In this document: positions 41,043 through 49,632 of the stretch, piece after piece
Position numbering within the stretch: the stretch's first letter is position 1
How the letters are laid out: every line of letters begins with the position of its first letter
The notes under the pieces: generated by a model
Seen by the model: the letters and a program-made list of their open reading frames with translations, nothing else
Told to the model about the DNA's origin: nothing
The model's database searches: none
Assembly (NCBI RefSeq): GCF_947499705.1
Contig: NZ_CANMPJ010000001.1
Location: forward strand, 1,771,501-1,835,500
From: an uncultured Erythrobacter sp.
GTDB taxonomy: Bacteria; Pseudomonadota; Alphaproteobacteria; Sphingomonadales; Sphingomonadaceae
Length of the DNA stretch: 64,000 nt
Direction: 5' to 3'
Translations under genes and position numbers: made by a program

Positions 41043-44000
41043 ATGCAGATCAGCAGGCTAAAGCTCAGCGGTTTCAAGAGCTTTGTCGAGCCTGCTGAAT
41101 TGCGCATTGAGCCCGGACTAACCGGGGTTGTCGGGCCGAATGGCTGCGGAAAATCCAACCTTCTCGAAGCGATCCGCTGGGTGATGGGCGAAAACTCGCC
41201 CAAATCGATGCGGTCGGGCGGGATGGAAGACGTGATCTTCGCGGGCACTTCAACCCGGCCGTCTCGCGGCTTTGCCGAGGTTGTGCTGCACGCTGCCGAT
41301 GATGAAGGCGAAGAGCTGGTGGTTACCCGCCGGATCGAACGCGGGGCGGGCAGCGCCTACCGCGTGAATGGCCGCGATGTTCGGGCCAAAGATGTGGCGC
41401 TGACCTTTGCTGACGCCGCCACAGGCGCGCATTCCCCGGCGCTCGTAAGCCAGGGGAAGATCGCCCAAGTCATCGCCGCCAAGCCCACCGAACGCCGCCA
41501 AATGCTCGAAGAGGCAGCGGGCATCGCTGGCCTGCACGTCCGCCGCAAAGACGCTGAGAGCAAGCTCCGCTCGACCGAAGCGAACCTTTCACGGCTCGAG
41601 GACTTGATGGCGGGGTTGGACTCGCAAATGGCTTCGCTCAAGCGGCAGGCCAAGCAGGCCGAGCGCTACACCAAGCTCACCGAGCAGATCCAGCTGGCCG
41701 AAGCACGTCTGGTTTTCGCGCGTTGGCGCGATGCGGCCCACGCGGCCAAGGAAGCGCGGGCTGCGGCAGAGGGTGCCGAGGCCAAGGTCGCGACGGCAAA
41801 GCAGGCCGTTGATGCGGCGCAAAAGGAACAGGCGGCGCTTGCTGCTAAGCTAGCCGAAGCGCGCGAAGAACTCGCCGACCGGCGCGACGATGCCAGCGCG
41901 CACGGCCACCGGATGGCGGCTTTATCGGAAAAACTGGAAGCGGCAGAAACACGGCTTGCCGATCTGACGCGTCAGCAAACGCGGCTCGAAGAAGACCGAA
42001 TCGCAGCGGACCGGCTGACTTCGGATGCAGCGGATGCGCTCGCCAAGCTTGAAAGCGAGCTCGCGAACAATCAGGAAGCTCTGAGCAAGGCCGAGGCCGC
42101 GCGCCCGGCCCTTGCTGACCGCAGCGAAGACAGCGAACGCGCCAGCCGCACGGCCGAACTTGCCCTGGCCAAAGCCACCGCCGACCATGCCGGGGTCGAA
42201 GCTGAATGGCGCGTTGCCGAAGCAGCCATCGAGCAGGCTGAAGCGCGCCTTGAACGGCTGAACCGAGAGCAGGACCGGATTGCTCAAATCCGCCGCGAAC
42301 TTGAAGGCGGCGAAGATGCCGAACAGGCAGTGATTGCTGCGCGCGAAGCCGCCGATGACGCCGCAAGCGAATTGGCACGCCTCCGCACGAAACTGGAACA
42401 GGATCAGGCGCGCAAAGCCGAGCTGCAATCGGCGCGCGACGATGCTTCCTCCGCATTCGCCACTGCTAAGGCAGAGCTCGCCGGGATCGAGCGTGAGTAT
42501 TCGGCCCTAGTCCGCGACCGCGATGCGCGGGCGAAAAGTGCTTCTGCACGTCAAGGTCTGCCAACAGCGTTGGATAAGGTTCGTGTTGCCAAGGGCTATG
42601 AGCGCGCCCTCGCAGCGGTGCTTGGACGAGACGCCAAATCGCCGCTGGGCGCTCCGTCTGCGCCAACCGACGGCCGATTCTGGACCGGCAGCAGCACTCC
42701 GAACACGGTCGCCGACAGCCTGCTCGATCACATCACCCATTGCCCAGAAGAACTGCGCGCTCGCCTGGCACTGGTGCATTGCGCGGATGAAGACGATGGC
42801 CGCAAGCTTGGTCCGGGCGAATGGCTGGTAACCCTTGGCGGCCACCTCCGGCGCTGGGACGGTTTCATTGCGCGCGGCGAAGGATCGGCGGAAGCGGCCA
42901 AACTCGAAGCAGCGAACCGCCTGACCGAACTTGAAGGCGTGCTGCCCGATCTGCGCGGTGCCGCAGAACTGGCCGAGAGCAAGGAACGCGCTGCCCGCGA
43001 AGAACTCTCCGCGCTGCAATCGGCATTGGTGGCGCAGGAACGCGACATCGCTGGTGCGATCGAAGCCGAACGCCATGCGCTGCGTAGCCTTGATCAGGCG
43101 GAGGCCGCCAAGGAGAGGTTGGCTTCACGGCTCGAAGAATTGGCTCAATCGACTGAGGAGTTGGGTGAGCAACTTACGACGGCAGAAGCTGAGCTGGCTT
43201 CGGCAAAGGAAGCCCGCGCTGCCCTCCCCGCACCCGACGCCGGGCGAGCCTCACTTGAGGCCGCGCAAGCAAAACACGAAGCCGCCAAGTCCGCCGTGCA
43301 AGCGGCGCTGGCCGAACTCGCTGCGCATGATCAGGGACTGGCCGTCACTCGTGAGCGTTTCGCCGCGCAACAGGCCGACCGCAACAATTGGCAGGCCCGC
43401 TCCAGCGAAGCGACCCAGCGCATGGCGGAAGCCGCACGGCGGCTCGAGGAGATCGAGGAAGAGCGTTCTGTCGTCGCGGCCAAGCCCGCCGGCCTGATTG
43501 CCGAGATCGAGCAAGGCGACGCGATGCGTGCGCGGCTCACCGAAGAATTGGAAGCCGCTCAGAAGGTTGTCACCGAGTGCGAGGCCGAGATGCGCACGGC
43601 AGAGCGCACGCTGGCAGATGCCGGGGAAGCGCTCGCGCAAGCCCGCGAAGGCCGCGCGACGCTCGCCGCCCGCGCCGAGAACGAAGAGGAACGTCGCGGC
43701 GAGATGGCACGCATCTCCGGTGAGCGCTTCCAATGCCCACCGCCGCTGCTCGCCGAACGGTTCGAATTCGACGAAGAAAGCGTCAAACCGGCCACTCAGG
43801 AATCCGAAGAGATGGACCGGTTGACCGCCAGCCGTGAACGGATCGGACCGGTCAACCTTGTCGCCGCAGAAGAACTTGCGCGGATCGAGGAAGAGCACGG
43901 CACCAATGCAAGCGAACAGGCCGAACTCGCCGAAGCGGTAAACCGGCTGCGCGGATCGATCGGCAATCTCAACCGCGAAGGCCGCGAACGGCTTCGCGCA

Positions 44001-44465
44001 GCATTCGAAGAGGTCGACGGCCATTTCCGTGTGCTCTTCACCCGGCTATTCGAAGGCGGGCAAGCACATCTGGCGCTAGTCGACAGCGACGATCCACTCG
44101 AAGCGGGCCTTGAGATTTACGCCCAGCCGCCAGGCAAGCGTTTGCAATCATTGTCGCTGCTGTCGGGCGGCGAGCAGGCGCTGACAGCTACCGCGCTAAT
44201 CTTTGCGCTGTTCCTGACAAATCCCGCGCCAATCTGTGTGCTCGACGAGGTCGATGCACCGCTCGATGATGCGAATGTCGAACGGTTCTGCGACCTGCTC
44301 GATTCGATGATCCGCACCACCAAAACGCGCTACCTGATTGTCACGCATAATGCGGTGACGATGAGCCGGATGCACCGATTGTTCGGTGTGACAATGGCGG
44401 AAAAAGGTGTTTCGCGGCTGGTCAGCGTGGACCTGGGCGAAGCCGAATTGCTGGCGGCGGAATAA
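41043..44465 (+). CDS. smc: Chromosome segregation protein SMC
   Basis: 1140 residues, usual SMC length. Walker A GPNGCGKSN is at residues about 32-40 in the N-terminal head (starts MQISRLKLSGFKSF); long coiled coils rich in Ala, Glu and Arg run from about 170 to 480 and 660 to 930; between them lies a hinge (YERALAAVLGRDAKSPLG onward). The C-terminal head has the signature LSLLSGGEQALTATALIF and Walker B ICVLDEVDAPLDDAN. With ScpA/ScpB it forms a condensin that organises replicated origins. ScpAB genes are not in this window. ATG at 41043 is preferred because of the conserved MxI start. Confidence 0.97.
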   Translation: MQISRLKLSGFKSFVEPAELRIEPGLTGVVGPNGCGKSNLLEAIRWVMGENSPKSMRSGGMEDVIFAGTSTRPSRGFAEVVLHAADDEGEELVVTRRIERGAGSAYRVNGRDVRAKDVALTFADAATGAHSPALVSQGKIAQVIAAKPTERRQMLEEAAGIAGLHVRRKDAESKLRSTEANLSRLEDLMAGLDSQMASLKRQAKQAERYTKLTEQIQLAEARLVFARWRDAAHAAKEARAAAEGAEAKVATAKQAVDAAQKEQAALAAKLAEAREELADRRDDASAHGHRMAALSEKLEAAETRLADLTRQQTRLEEDRIAADRLTSDAADALAKLESELANNQEALSKAEAARPALADRSEDSERASRTAELALAKATADHAGVEAEWRVAEAAIEQAEARLERLNREQDRIAQIRRELEGGEDAEQAVIAAREAADDAASELARLRTKLEQDQARKAELQSARDDASSAFATAKAELAGIEREYSALVRDRDARAKSASARQGLPTALDKVRVAKGYERALAAVLGRDAKSPLGAPSAPTDGRFWTGSSTPNTVADSLLDHITHCPEELRARLALVHCADEDDGRKLGPGEWLVTLGGHLRRWDGFIARGEGSAEAAKLEAANRLTELEGVLPDLRGAAELAESKERAAREELSALQSALVAQERDIAGAIEAERHALRSLDQAEAAKERLASRLEELAQSTEELGEQLTTAEAELASAKEARAALPAPDAGRASLEAAQAKHEAAKSAVQAALAELAAHDQGLAVTRERFAAQQADRNNWQARSSEATQRMAEAARRLEEIEEERSVVAAKPAGLIAEIEQGDAMRARLTEELEAAQKVVTECEAEMRTAERTLADAGEALAQAREGRATLAARAENEEERRGEMARISGERFQCPPPLLAERFEFDEESVKPATQESEEMDRLTASRERIGPVNLVAAEELARIEEEHGTNASEQAELAEAVNRLRGSIGNLNREGRERLRAAFEEVDGHFRVLFTRLFEGGQAHLALVDSDDPLEAGLEIYAQPPGKRLQSLSLLSGGEQALTATALIFALFLTNPAPICVLDEVDAPLDDANVERFCDLLDSMIRTTKTRYLIVTHNAVTMSRMHRLFGVTMAEKGVSRLVSVDLGEAELLAAE

Positions 44466-44471
44466 CGCCGA

Positions 44472-44900
44472 TCAGGCTTCGATCGCTCGCGCCAACCGTG
44501 CGCGGATCGACTTCAACTGGACCAGCGCTTCTTCCACCTTCGGCCTTAGATCAGGCACCGGTGCTGCGATGCCACCTTCAGGCTCAGCAGCTGCACGGCG
44601 ATCACCTTCACGGCGATCATCCTTGCGCCGGTCGGCGCCAGATGCGCCCGAAGAGCGCAGAACTGCCTCCGCGCCCTTGAGCGTGTAGCCTTCCTGATTG
44701 ACGAGCTGATTGATCCGTTCGACCAAGATCACATCGTCCGGGCGATAATAGCGTCGCCCACCGCTGCGTTTGAGAGGCTTCAGCAGCGAAAACTGCTGCT
44801 CCCAATAACGCAGCACGTGCGGTTTGATCTTCAACGCTTCGCTGACTTCCCCGATCGTGCGCAGAGCGCCGTCTTCTTTTCCGTCTTCGAATTCAGCCAT
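44472..44900 (-). CDS. MerR-family transcriptional regulator
   Basis: 142 residues. The N-terminal winged helix reads ALRTIGEVSEALKIKPHVLRYWEQQFSLLKPLKRSGGRRYYRPDDVILVERI, a classical MerR DNA-binding domain of the type that follows ihfA in the alphaproteobacterial rpmF operon. A coiled segment and basic/acidic low-complexity part (DRRKDDRREGDRR) follow, with a C-terminal helix. There is no effector-binding motif such as conserved cysteines. It lies five bases after the ihfA stop and converges with smc, with six bases between stop codons. Confidence 0.9.
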   Translation of the reverse strand: MAEFEDGKEDGALRTIGEVSEALKIKPHVLRYWEQQFSLLKPLKRSGGRRYYRPDDVILVERINQLVNQEGYTLKGAEAVLRSSGASGADRRKDDRREGDRRAAAEPEGGIAAPVPDLRPKVEEALVQLKSIRARLARAIEA

Positions 44901-44905
44901 CGCGT

Positions 44906-45208
44906 TCAGTCACCCTTGGCAATCCGTTCCTTGAGCAATTGGCTCGCGCGGAATGTCATCACCCGGCGGGGGGTAATCGGCACTTCGATTCCCGTTTTCG
45001 GGTTACGGCCAATGCGTTCGTTCTTGTCGCGCAGGACAAAGCTGCCGAAGCCTGAGATTTTGACATTCTCACCATCGGCGAGCGCATCGCACATCTTATC
45101 CAGAATGGCCTCGACCAAGTCGAGCGACTCAGCCCTGCTGAATCCCATCTTGCGGTTGATCGTCTCTGCGAGATCGGCTCTCGTGAGTGTGCCCACCGAA
45201 CGCATCAT
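44906..45208 (-). CDS. ihfA: Integration host factor subunit alpha
   Basis: 100 residues with start at the ATG of [18 protein letters not shown] lies eight bases before it. A longer frame upstream exists, but the family starts near here. DNA-bending fold features are [58 protein letters not shown] (the beta-ribbon arm with its PxT loop) and KERI. IHF binds and bends DNA at specific sites and acts in nucleoid organisation and transcription. Last-but-one gene of rpmF-plsX-fabH-ihfA-merR. Confidence 0.95.
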   Translation of the reverse strand: MMRSVGTLTRADLAETINRKMGFSRAESLDLVEAILDKMCDALADGENVKISGFGSFVLRDKNERIGRNPKTGIEVPITPRRVMTFRASQLLKERIAKGD

Positions 45209-45330
45209 GTGCATTTCTCCCATGTCGGCGCGACCCTTCGCCAAAGACAGTAGTCTACGGTTTTCAAATGACTTTCGCAAACGGCTGTAATCATCATGTG
45301 CATTTTTTGCACATGAGCGCGCTGAGCTGG

Positions 45331-46308
45331 TTAAATTCGTAACAGGCTCGCGCCCCAGGTAAAGCCGCCGCCCATCGCCTCCAGCATGACGAGATCACCG
45401 GGTTTGATCCGCCCATCGCGGCGCGCGACATCGAGCGCGAGCGGCACCGAGGCCGCCGACGTATTCGCATGCTGATCGACAGTAACGACCACTTTTTCAG
45501 CCGGAATTCCAAGCTTGCGCGCGGTCGCGTCGAGGATGCGAGCGTTTGCCTGATGCGGCACAACCCAGTCAATTTCGGCGGCTGAAATACCAGCATCTTC
45601 AATCACTTCGTTAAGCACGCTTGCAAGGTTCACCACAGCATGGCGGAACACTTCGCGCCCTTTCATGCGCAAATGACCGACTGTCTGCGTCGTCGACGGC
45701 CCACCATCGACATAGAGCAGATCGTGCTGCGCTCCGTCGGCATGGAGCCGTGTCGCGAGGATACCTGGCGCAACGGATGAAGTGGGTGCGCCAGCCTCGG
45801 GCGCTTCGAGCACAACTGCGCCTGCGCCATCGCCAAACAGCACACAGGTTGTGCGATCTTCCCAATCGAGAATTCGGCTGAAAGTTTCGGCACCTATCAC
45901 CAGTGCACGCTTGGCCATGCCGGTCCTGAGCAGCGAATCGGCAGTCGCAATCGCGTAGAGAAAGCCCGAACACACCGCCGCAACATCAAATGCGACGCCG
46001 CCATTGCAGCCCAAGGCATTCTGAACCTTGGTTGCGGTCGCAGGGAAGGTATTATCGGGGGTCGCGGTCGCAACGATGATGAGCCCGATATCGGCAGGTG
46101 TCAGGCCTGCGTCCTCAAGCGCCGCGCGTGCTGCGGCTGTCGCCAGCGATGCAGTGGTTTCACCCTCGCCCGCAATATGCCTTTGCCGGATGCCTGTGCG
46201 TTCGACGATCCATTCATCGCTGGTGTCGATTTTCGCCGCCAGTTCGTCGTTCGACAAAACCCTTTCAGGCAGCGCCGATCCGGTCCCCAGCAAGCGCGAA
46301 CCTGTCAC
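45331..46308 (-). CDS. fabH: Beta-ketoacyl-ACP synthase III FabH
   Basis: 325 residues. The catalytic triad is visible: Cys in [11 protein letters not shown] (about residue 113), His in [11 protein letters not shown], and Asn in [14 protein letters not shown]. The N-terminus [20 protein letters not shown] and [12 protein letters not shown] are family marks. FabH condenses acetyl-CoA with malonyl-ACP to start fatty-acid synthesis. The start codon is GTG at 46308, and it overlaps the plsX stop by four bases (GTGA). Confidence 0.96.
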   Translation of the reverse strand: MTGSRLLGTGSALPERVLSNDELAAKIDTSDEWIVERTGIRQRHIAGEGETTASLATAAARAALEDAGLTPADIGLIIVATATPDNTFPATATKVQNALGCNGGVAFDVAAVCSGFLYAIATADSLLRTGMAKRALVIGAETFSRILDWEDRTTCVLFGDGAGAVVLEAPEAGAPTSSVAPGILATRLHADGAQHDLLYVDGGPSTTQTVGHLRMKGREVFRHAVVNLASVLNEVIEDAGISAAEIDWVVPHQANARILDATARKLGIPAEKVVVTVDQHANTSAASVPLALDVARRDGRIKPGDLVMLEAMGGGFTWGASLLRI

Positions 46309-47402
46309 TCTGCCGCCTCGCAGCTCGGCGTAGCGGCTGGTGCCGACTTTCCGTTGTCGCGCAGTGCACCCTCACCGAGTTCGGCGAGGTCATTGGCAAT
46401 GCGCTCCGTCAGCTTGTTCTTGAGCAGGCTTGCCGTGACGGCCACGGCATTCGCAACACCAGCGGCCGTGGCGCTACCATGGCTTTTCACGACTACGCCA
46501 TTGAGTCCGAGAAACACTGCCCCGTTGTGATTGTTGGGGTCGAGATGGTGGCGCAGCAACTCGGTCGCAGGACGCGACACGAGGAAGCCGATTTTGGATC
46601 GGATCGAGCTGGTAAAGGCCTGTTTGAGCAGATCGGTTACGAACCGAGCCGATCCTTCAATCGCTTTCAACGCGATGTTGCCTGAGAAACCATCGGTCAC
46701 CACGACATGCGTTTCGCCGCGGTTGATCTTGTCGGATTCGACAAAGCCCGCGAAATCGAGCGCCAGGCCGCCCTCTTCCTTGCTGGATGCTGCTTGCAAC
46801 ATTGCAGCGGCATCCCGCAGCGCATCGGTGCCCTTGATCTGCTCGGTGCCGATGTTCAGGAGGCGGACGGTCGGGCGTTCGAAGCCATTCACGATCCGCG
46901 AATAGGCCGCGCCCATCACGGCAAACTGCACAAGGTTGCGCGCATTGGCTTCGGTGTTTGCGCCGAGATCAAGCATCACAACGTCATGCGGCTCGAGCGT
47001 CGGCATCAGTGCCGCGAGTGCCGGACGATCAATGCCGGGCATGGTGCGCAGGGCCAGCTTGCTCATCGCCATGAGGGCACCGGTATTACCCGCGCTCACA
47101 GCGGCGCCAGCGGCGCCTTCTTTGACGGCGTTGACCGTCAGCCCCATCGAGGTGGTCTTTGCGCGGCGGATAGCCTTGCTGGGCTGCTCGTCACCGGCGA
47201 TTACATCATCGCAGTGAAGGATTTCCGACGCTTCGCGCATGCCAGGATGGCTTTCAAGAGCGCTTTCAATGCGCTTCTGATCACCCACCAGCAGGAACTT
47301 GAAGCCTTCGTGACGGCGGCGGGCCAGCGCCGCGCCTTCGACCATGACTCGTACGCCATCGTCACCGCCCATCGCGTCAACTGCGATACGCGGCAGGTCC
47401 AT
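46305..47402 (-). CDS. plsX: Phosphate acyltransferase PlsX
   Basis: 365 residues, with ATG at 47402 preceded by GGAGAG; a GTG directly before it is less likely. [17 protein letters not shown] near the start, [17 protein letters not shown] at about 95 and [14 protein letters not shown] at about 240 are PlsX hallmarks. The enzyme converts acyl-ACP to acyl-phosphate, the entry to phospholipid synthesis through PlsY. It is downstream of rpmF by 32 bases and upstream of fabH, the classical order. Confidence 0.96.
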   Translation of the reverse strand: MDLPRIAVDAMGGDDGVRVMVEGAALARRRHEGFKFLLVGDQKRIESALESHPGMREASEILHCDDVIAGDEQPSKAIRRAKTTSMGLTVNAVKEGAAGAAVSAGNTGALMAMSKLALRTMPGIDRPALAALMPTLEPHDVVMLDLGANTEANARNLVQFAVMGAAYSRIVNGFERPTVRLLNIGTEQIKGTDALRDAAAMLQAASSKEEGGLALDFAGFVESDKINRGETHVVVTDGFSGNIALKAIEGSARFVTDLLKQAFTSSIRSKIGFLVSRPATELLRHHLDPNNHNGAVFLGLNGVVVKSHGSATAAGVANAVAVTASLLKNKLTERIANDLAELGEGALRDNGKSAPAATPSCEAAE

Positions 47403-47434
47403 CACACTCTCTCCAATTGCGGTCGCTTCACGCC

Positions 47435-47614
47435 TTACAGGCCGACTGCGACAACCTCACGCCCGTTGTAATAGCCGCAATGGGGGCAAAGGTTATGCGG
47501 ACGCTTCAATTCACCGCAATTGTTGCATTCGTGGAATGCCTCAACCTTCAGCGAATCATGCGCCCGGCGATTGCCGCGACGATGCGGGGATACTTTTCTC
47601 TTTGGGACAGCCAT
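47435..47614 (-). CDS. rpmF: 50S ribosomal protein L32
   Basis: 59 residues: [19 protein letters not shown] at the start, then the zinc ribbon [11 protein letters not shown]...CPHC (CxxC...CxxC), and the tail [12 protein letters not shown]. Length and the AVPKRKxSxxRRxxRRxHD opening identify L32. It heads the rpmF-plsX-fabH-ihfA-merR transcript, which links ribosome and lipid synthesis. A longer in-frame open stretch upstream (to 47971) has no support, and the ATG at 47614 is the known start. Confidence 0.97.
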   Translation of the reverse strand: MAVPKRKVSPHRRGNRRAHDSLKVEAFHECNNCGELKRPHNLCPHCGYYNGREVVAVGL

Positions 47615-47837
47615 GGCGGCACCATTTCCTCGAATAAATACGTGTATTTGCGCCGTTAGACGCATGATCTCGGAGCCGCCCTTAAGCCAAGGCCCGTCCC
47701 CGCACAAGCTTTTGCCTGCGCGCGCGTCCTGGCCCGAAGTGGCGGGAAGCCGCGCGCTATAGCGAAAAAATCGTCCGTTGCAAGGCAATCTGGGTGCGAC
47801 TAGCAGTGCGCGCAAGGATAATTCGAGGGGATCCAGC
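47615..47837. promoter_or_regulatory. Divergent promoter region between rpmF and MAPEG gene
   Basis: 223 bases without a supported gene. It includes CAATCTGGGTGC and AATAAATACGTGTATTTGCG near 47633-47655 (a weak AT-rich dyad AAATACGTGTATTT, left arm AAATAC, right arm GTATTT). It must hold the rpmF operon promoter and probably that of the MAPEG gene. The dyad AAATACgtGTATTT is the best candidate operator in it. Confidence 0.35.
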
Positions 47838-48233
47838 ATGACACTTCTTCCGGTAACGCTCGCAGCGGCGGCTGCGGCGGCCATTCTCAACGTGTGGTTG
47901 ATGATCAGGATCGGACAGGTTCGGGCGGCTGAGAAGATCTTTGTCGGTGATGAAGACAATGAAAATGTCATCCGCCGGATGCGCGCTCAGGCGAACTTTG
48001 TCGAGAACGCTCCATTCGTGCTGATCCTGCTAGCGGTGATCGAGCTTTCCGGCAAAGGCGAACCTTGGCTGGCCTATGTCGCTGGGCTGTTCATCCTCGG
48101 ACGTGTTGCGCATGCATTCGGCATGGATGGCGGCTCGCTCAGCAAAGGGCGGATGATTGGCACGATTATCTCGATGCTCACTCTGCTGGGCCTGGCTGTG
48201 GTGGCTGCATTGATTGCCGGGCGGGTGCTTTGA
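47838..48233 (+). CDS. MAPEG family membrane protein
   Basis: 131 residues with four hydrophobic segments. It shows the MAPEG pattern: N-terminal helix [27 protein letters not shown], then [32 protein letters not shown], where RxQxNxxExxP is the glutathione-binding signature, and a later helix with GRVAHAFGM. Such proteins are glutathione-dependent peroxidases or transferases. The ATG at 47838 follows a weak GAGGGG. Its last 56 bases overlap the 3' end of the convergent desaturase gene. Confidence 0.88.
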   Translation: MTLLPVTLAAAAAAAILNVWLMIRIGQVRAAEKIFVGDEDNENVIRRMRAQANFVENAPFVLILLAVIELSGKGEPWLAYVAGLFILGRVAHAFGMDGGSLSKGRMIGTIISMLTLLGLAVVAALIAGRVL

Positions 48234-49146
48234 AGGTTTCTGGAGCGACTTTTTGAAGGTGCCTCGACCGCGCAACCACATGCGCTGGTAGGCAGATATC
48301 CCAAGCAAACCCTGCCCGTTCGAGTAGCTGAATGAAGCGATAGCCCCAGTCGCTTTGGCCCGGCTGCAACCCGATGCGCGCGCTGCCTGGGTAGGCGTGG
48401 TGGTTGTTGTGCCACGCCTCTCCCATCGTGATCAGGCCGGCCCATGGAACGTCATGCGCCTGCACGCCAGCATCGCGAACCAGCCAGCTTTGCGGGCCAC
48501 GCCGATGGGCCAGATGCCCGACCAGCCAATGTCCGTGGACGGTAAGCGCAACACGGACGAAAACGCCCCACACCACGAAAGGCCATCCGCCCAGCCAGAA
48601 TAGAAGCGCAGCAACCGGCAATTGTTGAAGCATCCAAGTGCGTTCCAGCCAGCGGATGAAGCCGCTTTGCTCTAGCTTTGAAAGGTCAAATTGCGGCGGG
48701 TGATCAAGCTCGAGCGTGCAGTGGAGCTGCCACCACGCATCGTGCATCATTCGACGGCGATGCGCGAGATAGTCATGGCAGTCGCTTTGCCGCTGCGCCC
48801 AATCGCGCAAATCATGGGTGCGCACAATCCAGATCGGACCACTCATCCCGGCAACCGTGCCGCACCAGATGAGAAAATCCCGCAGCCATGGCGTGGTCTG
48901 GAAGCTTCCATGGATCAGCAGACGGTGGAAGCCGACCGAGTGGCCGAGAAGCAGCATCGCTCCAGTCAAGAGCAAGCCCACCGCAACCGCCGCAGGTGTG
49001 GTGAAGAACGGCACAAGGATAAGCGATGCGGCCAGCATTCCGCCATTCCAAAGACTGTGCGCCGGGTCCCATCGCACTTGGCCCTGTGCGGGGTCCGCTT
49101 CTGGGGTTTCGACGATCCAGTTTACTTCACAGCGGTCGCGACTCAT
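48178..49146 (-). CDS. Membrane fatty-acid desaturase-like protein with an altered second histidine box
   Basis: 322 residues from ATG 49146 (MSRDRCEVNW). Membrane segments lie near 35-60 and 65-85, and others further on. The first box is HSVGFH (HxxxxH), and the third is HNNHH (HxxHH) in EAWHNNHHAYPGSAR, both as in acyl-CoA/acyl-lipid Delta9-type desaturases. In place of a clear HxxHH second box there is THDLRDWAQRQSDCHDYLAHRR. The additional conserved part GHWLVGHLAHRRGP agrees with the desaturase family. It may therefore desaturate or hydroxylate a lipid with a modified di-iron site. It is divergent from an ArsR regulator with a clear palindrome between them, and overlaps the MAPEG gene at its 3' end. 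Confidence 0.8.
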   Translation of the reverse strand: MSRDRCEVNWIVETPEADPAQGQVRWDPAHSLWNGGMLAASLILVPFFTTPAAVAVGLLLTGAMLLLGHSVGFHRLLIHGSFQTTPWLRDFLIWCGTVAGMSGPIWIVRTHDLRDWAQRQSDCHDYLAHRRRMMHDAWWQLHCTLELDHPPQFDLSKLEQSGFIRWLERTWMLQQLPVAALLFWLGGWPFVVWGVFVRVALTVHGHWLVGHLAHRRGPQSWLVRDAGVQAHDVPWAGLITMGEAWHNNHHAYPGSARIGLQPGQSDWGYRFIQLLERAGFAWDICLPAHVVARSRHLQKVAPETFKAPARQSMQPPQPGPAE

Positions 49147-49205
49147 AATGCACCTCATAGGTAATTAATGAATGCCTTAATTATTCATGCCCACTGGTAA
49201 GCGAT

Positions 49206-49219
49206 TAAGCAAGTGCTTA
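49206..49219. promoter_or_regulatory. Operator-like palindrome upstream of the ArsR-type gene
   Basis: TAAGCA (49206-49211), AG, TGCTTA (49214-49219): perfect six-base arms. It ends 11 bases before the ArsR ATG, and lies 60 bases upstream of the desaturase ATG on the other strand. Small ArsR/SdpR-type regulators commonly bind such short dyads and repress their own promoter. The rest of this 84-base spacer is AT-rich (TTAATTATTCAT and similar). Confidence 0.5.
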
Positions 49220-49230
49220 TATAGCCCAGC

Positions 49231-49545
49231 ATGCAGAAAGTGTTCGAAGCCCTCGCCTCTACGGTGCGCAGAAGGATCCTTGCCTATCTATCGGAGTCCG
49301 AACTGACCGCCGGGCAAATTGCCGAACGGTTCGACATCTCCAAGCCAGCGGTGTCGCAACATCTGAGTGTGCTTCAGAATGCTGGTTTGGTCGAAAGCGA
49401 AAAGCGCGGGCAATATGTGCACTACCGGTTGGTGCGCGAAAACCTGACCAACACGCTCAATGGCTATGTGCAGGAAGTGTGCCCCGTCTCACGCCCACTA
49501 AAGCGCGAAAGCAAGGCGATGGGTGAGGCGAAGGACGACGCTTGA
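49231..49545 (+). CDS. ArsR-family winged-helix regulator
   Basis: 104 residues. MQKVFEALASTVRRRILAYL, then ELTAGQIAERFDISKPAVSQHLSVLQNAGLVESEKRGQYVHYRL, is the ArsR/SdpR winged helix including recognition helix SKPAVSQHL. There is one cysteine near the end (VCPV) and no canonical metal-binding ELCVCDL box, so metal sensing is unlikely. It is a candidate regulator of the divergent desaturase-like gene. A palindromic repeat lies immediately after the gene. Confidence 0.9.
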   Translation: MQKVFEALASTVRRRILAYLSESELTAGQIAERFDISKPAVSQHLSVLQNAGLVESEKRGQYVHYRLVRENLTNTLNGYVQEVCPVSRPLKRESKAMGEAKDDA

Positions 49546-49548
49546 AAT

Positions 49549-49626
49549 CGTCATTGCGAGCGAAGCGGAGCAATCCAATCCGGCTCTATCTGGATTGCCG
49601 CGTCGCTTCGCTCGTCAAAATGACGA
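49549..49626. repeat. Palindromic repeat, family A, copy 1 (78 nt)
   Basis: Begins CGTCATTGCGAGCGAAGCG, contains GCAATCCA and TGGATTGC flanking a short centre, and ends CGCTTCGCTCGTCAAAATGACGA. The arms are complementary over most of their length with several mismatches. It sits between two convergent genes (ArsR and the metallo-beta-lactamase-fold gene), where it can serve as a bidirectional terminator. It is shorter and more diverged than copies 2 and 3. Confidence 0.75.
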
Positions 49627-49632
49627 AATAGG

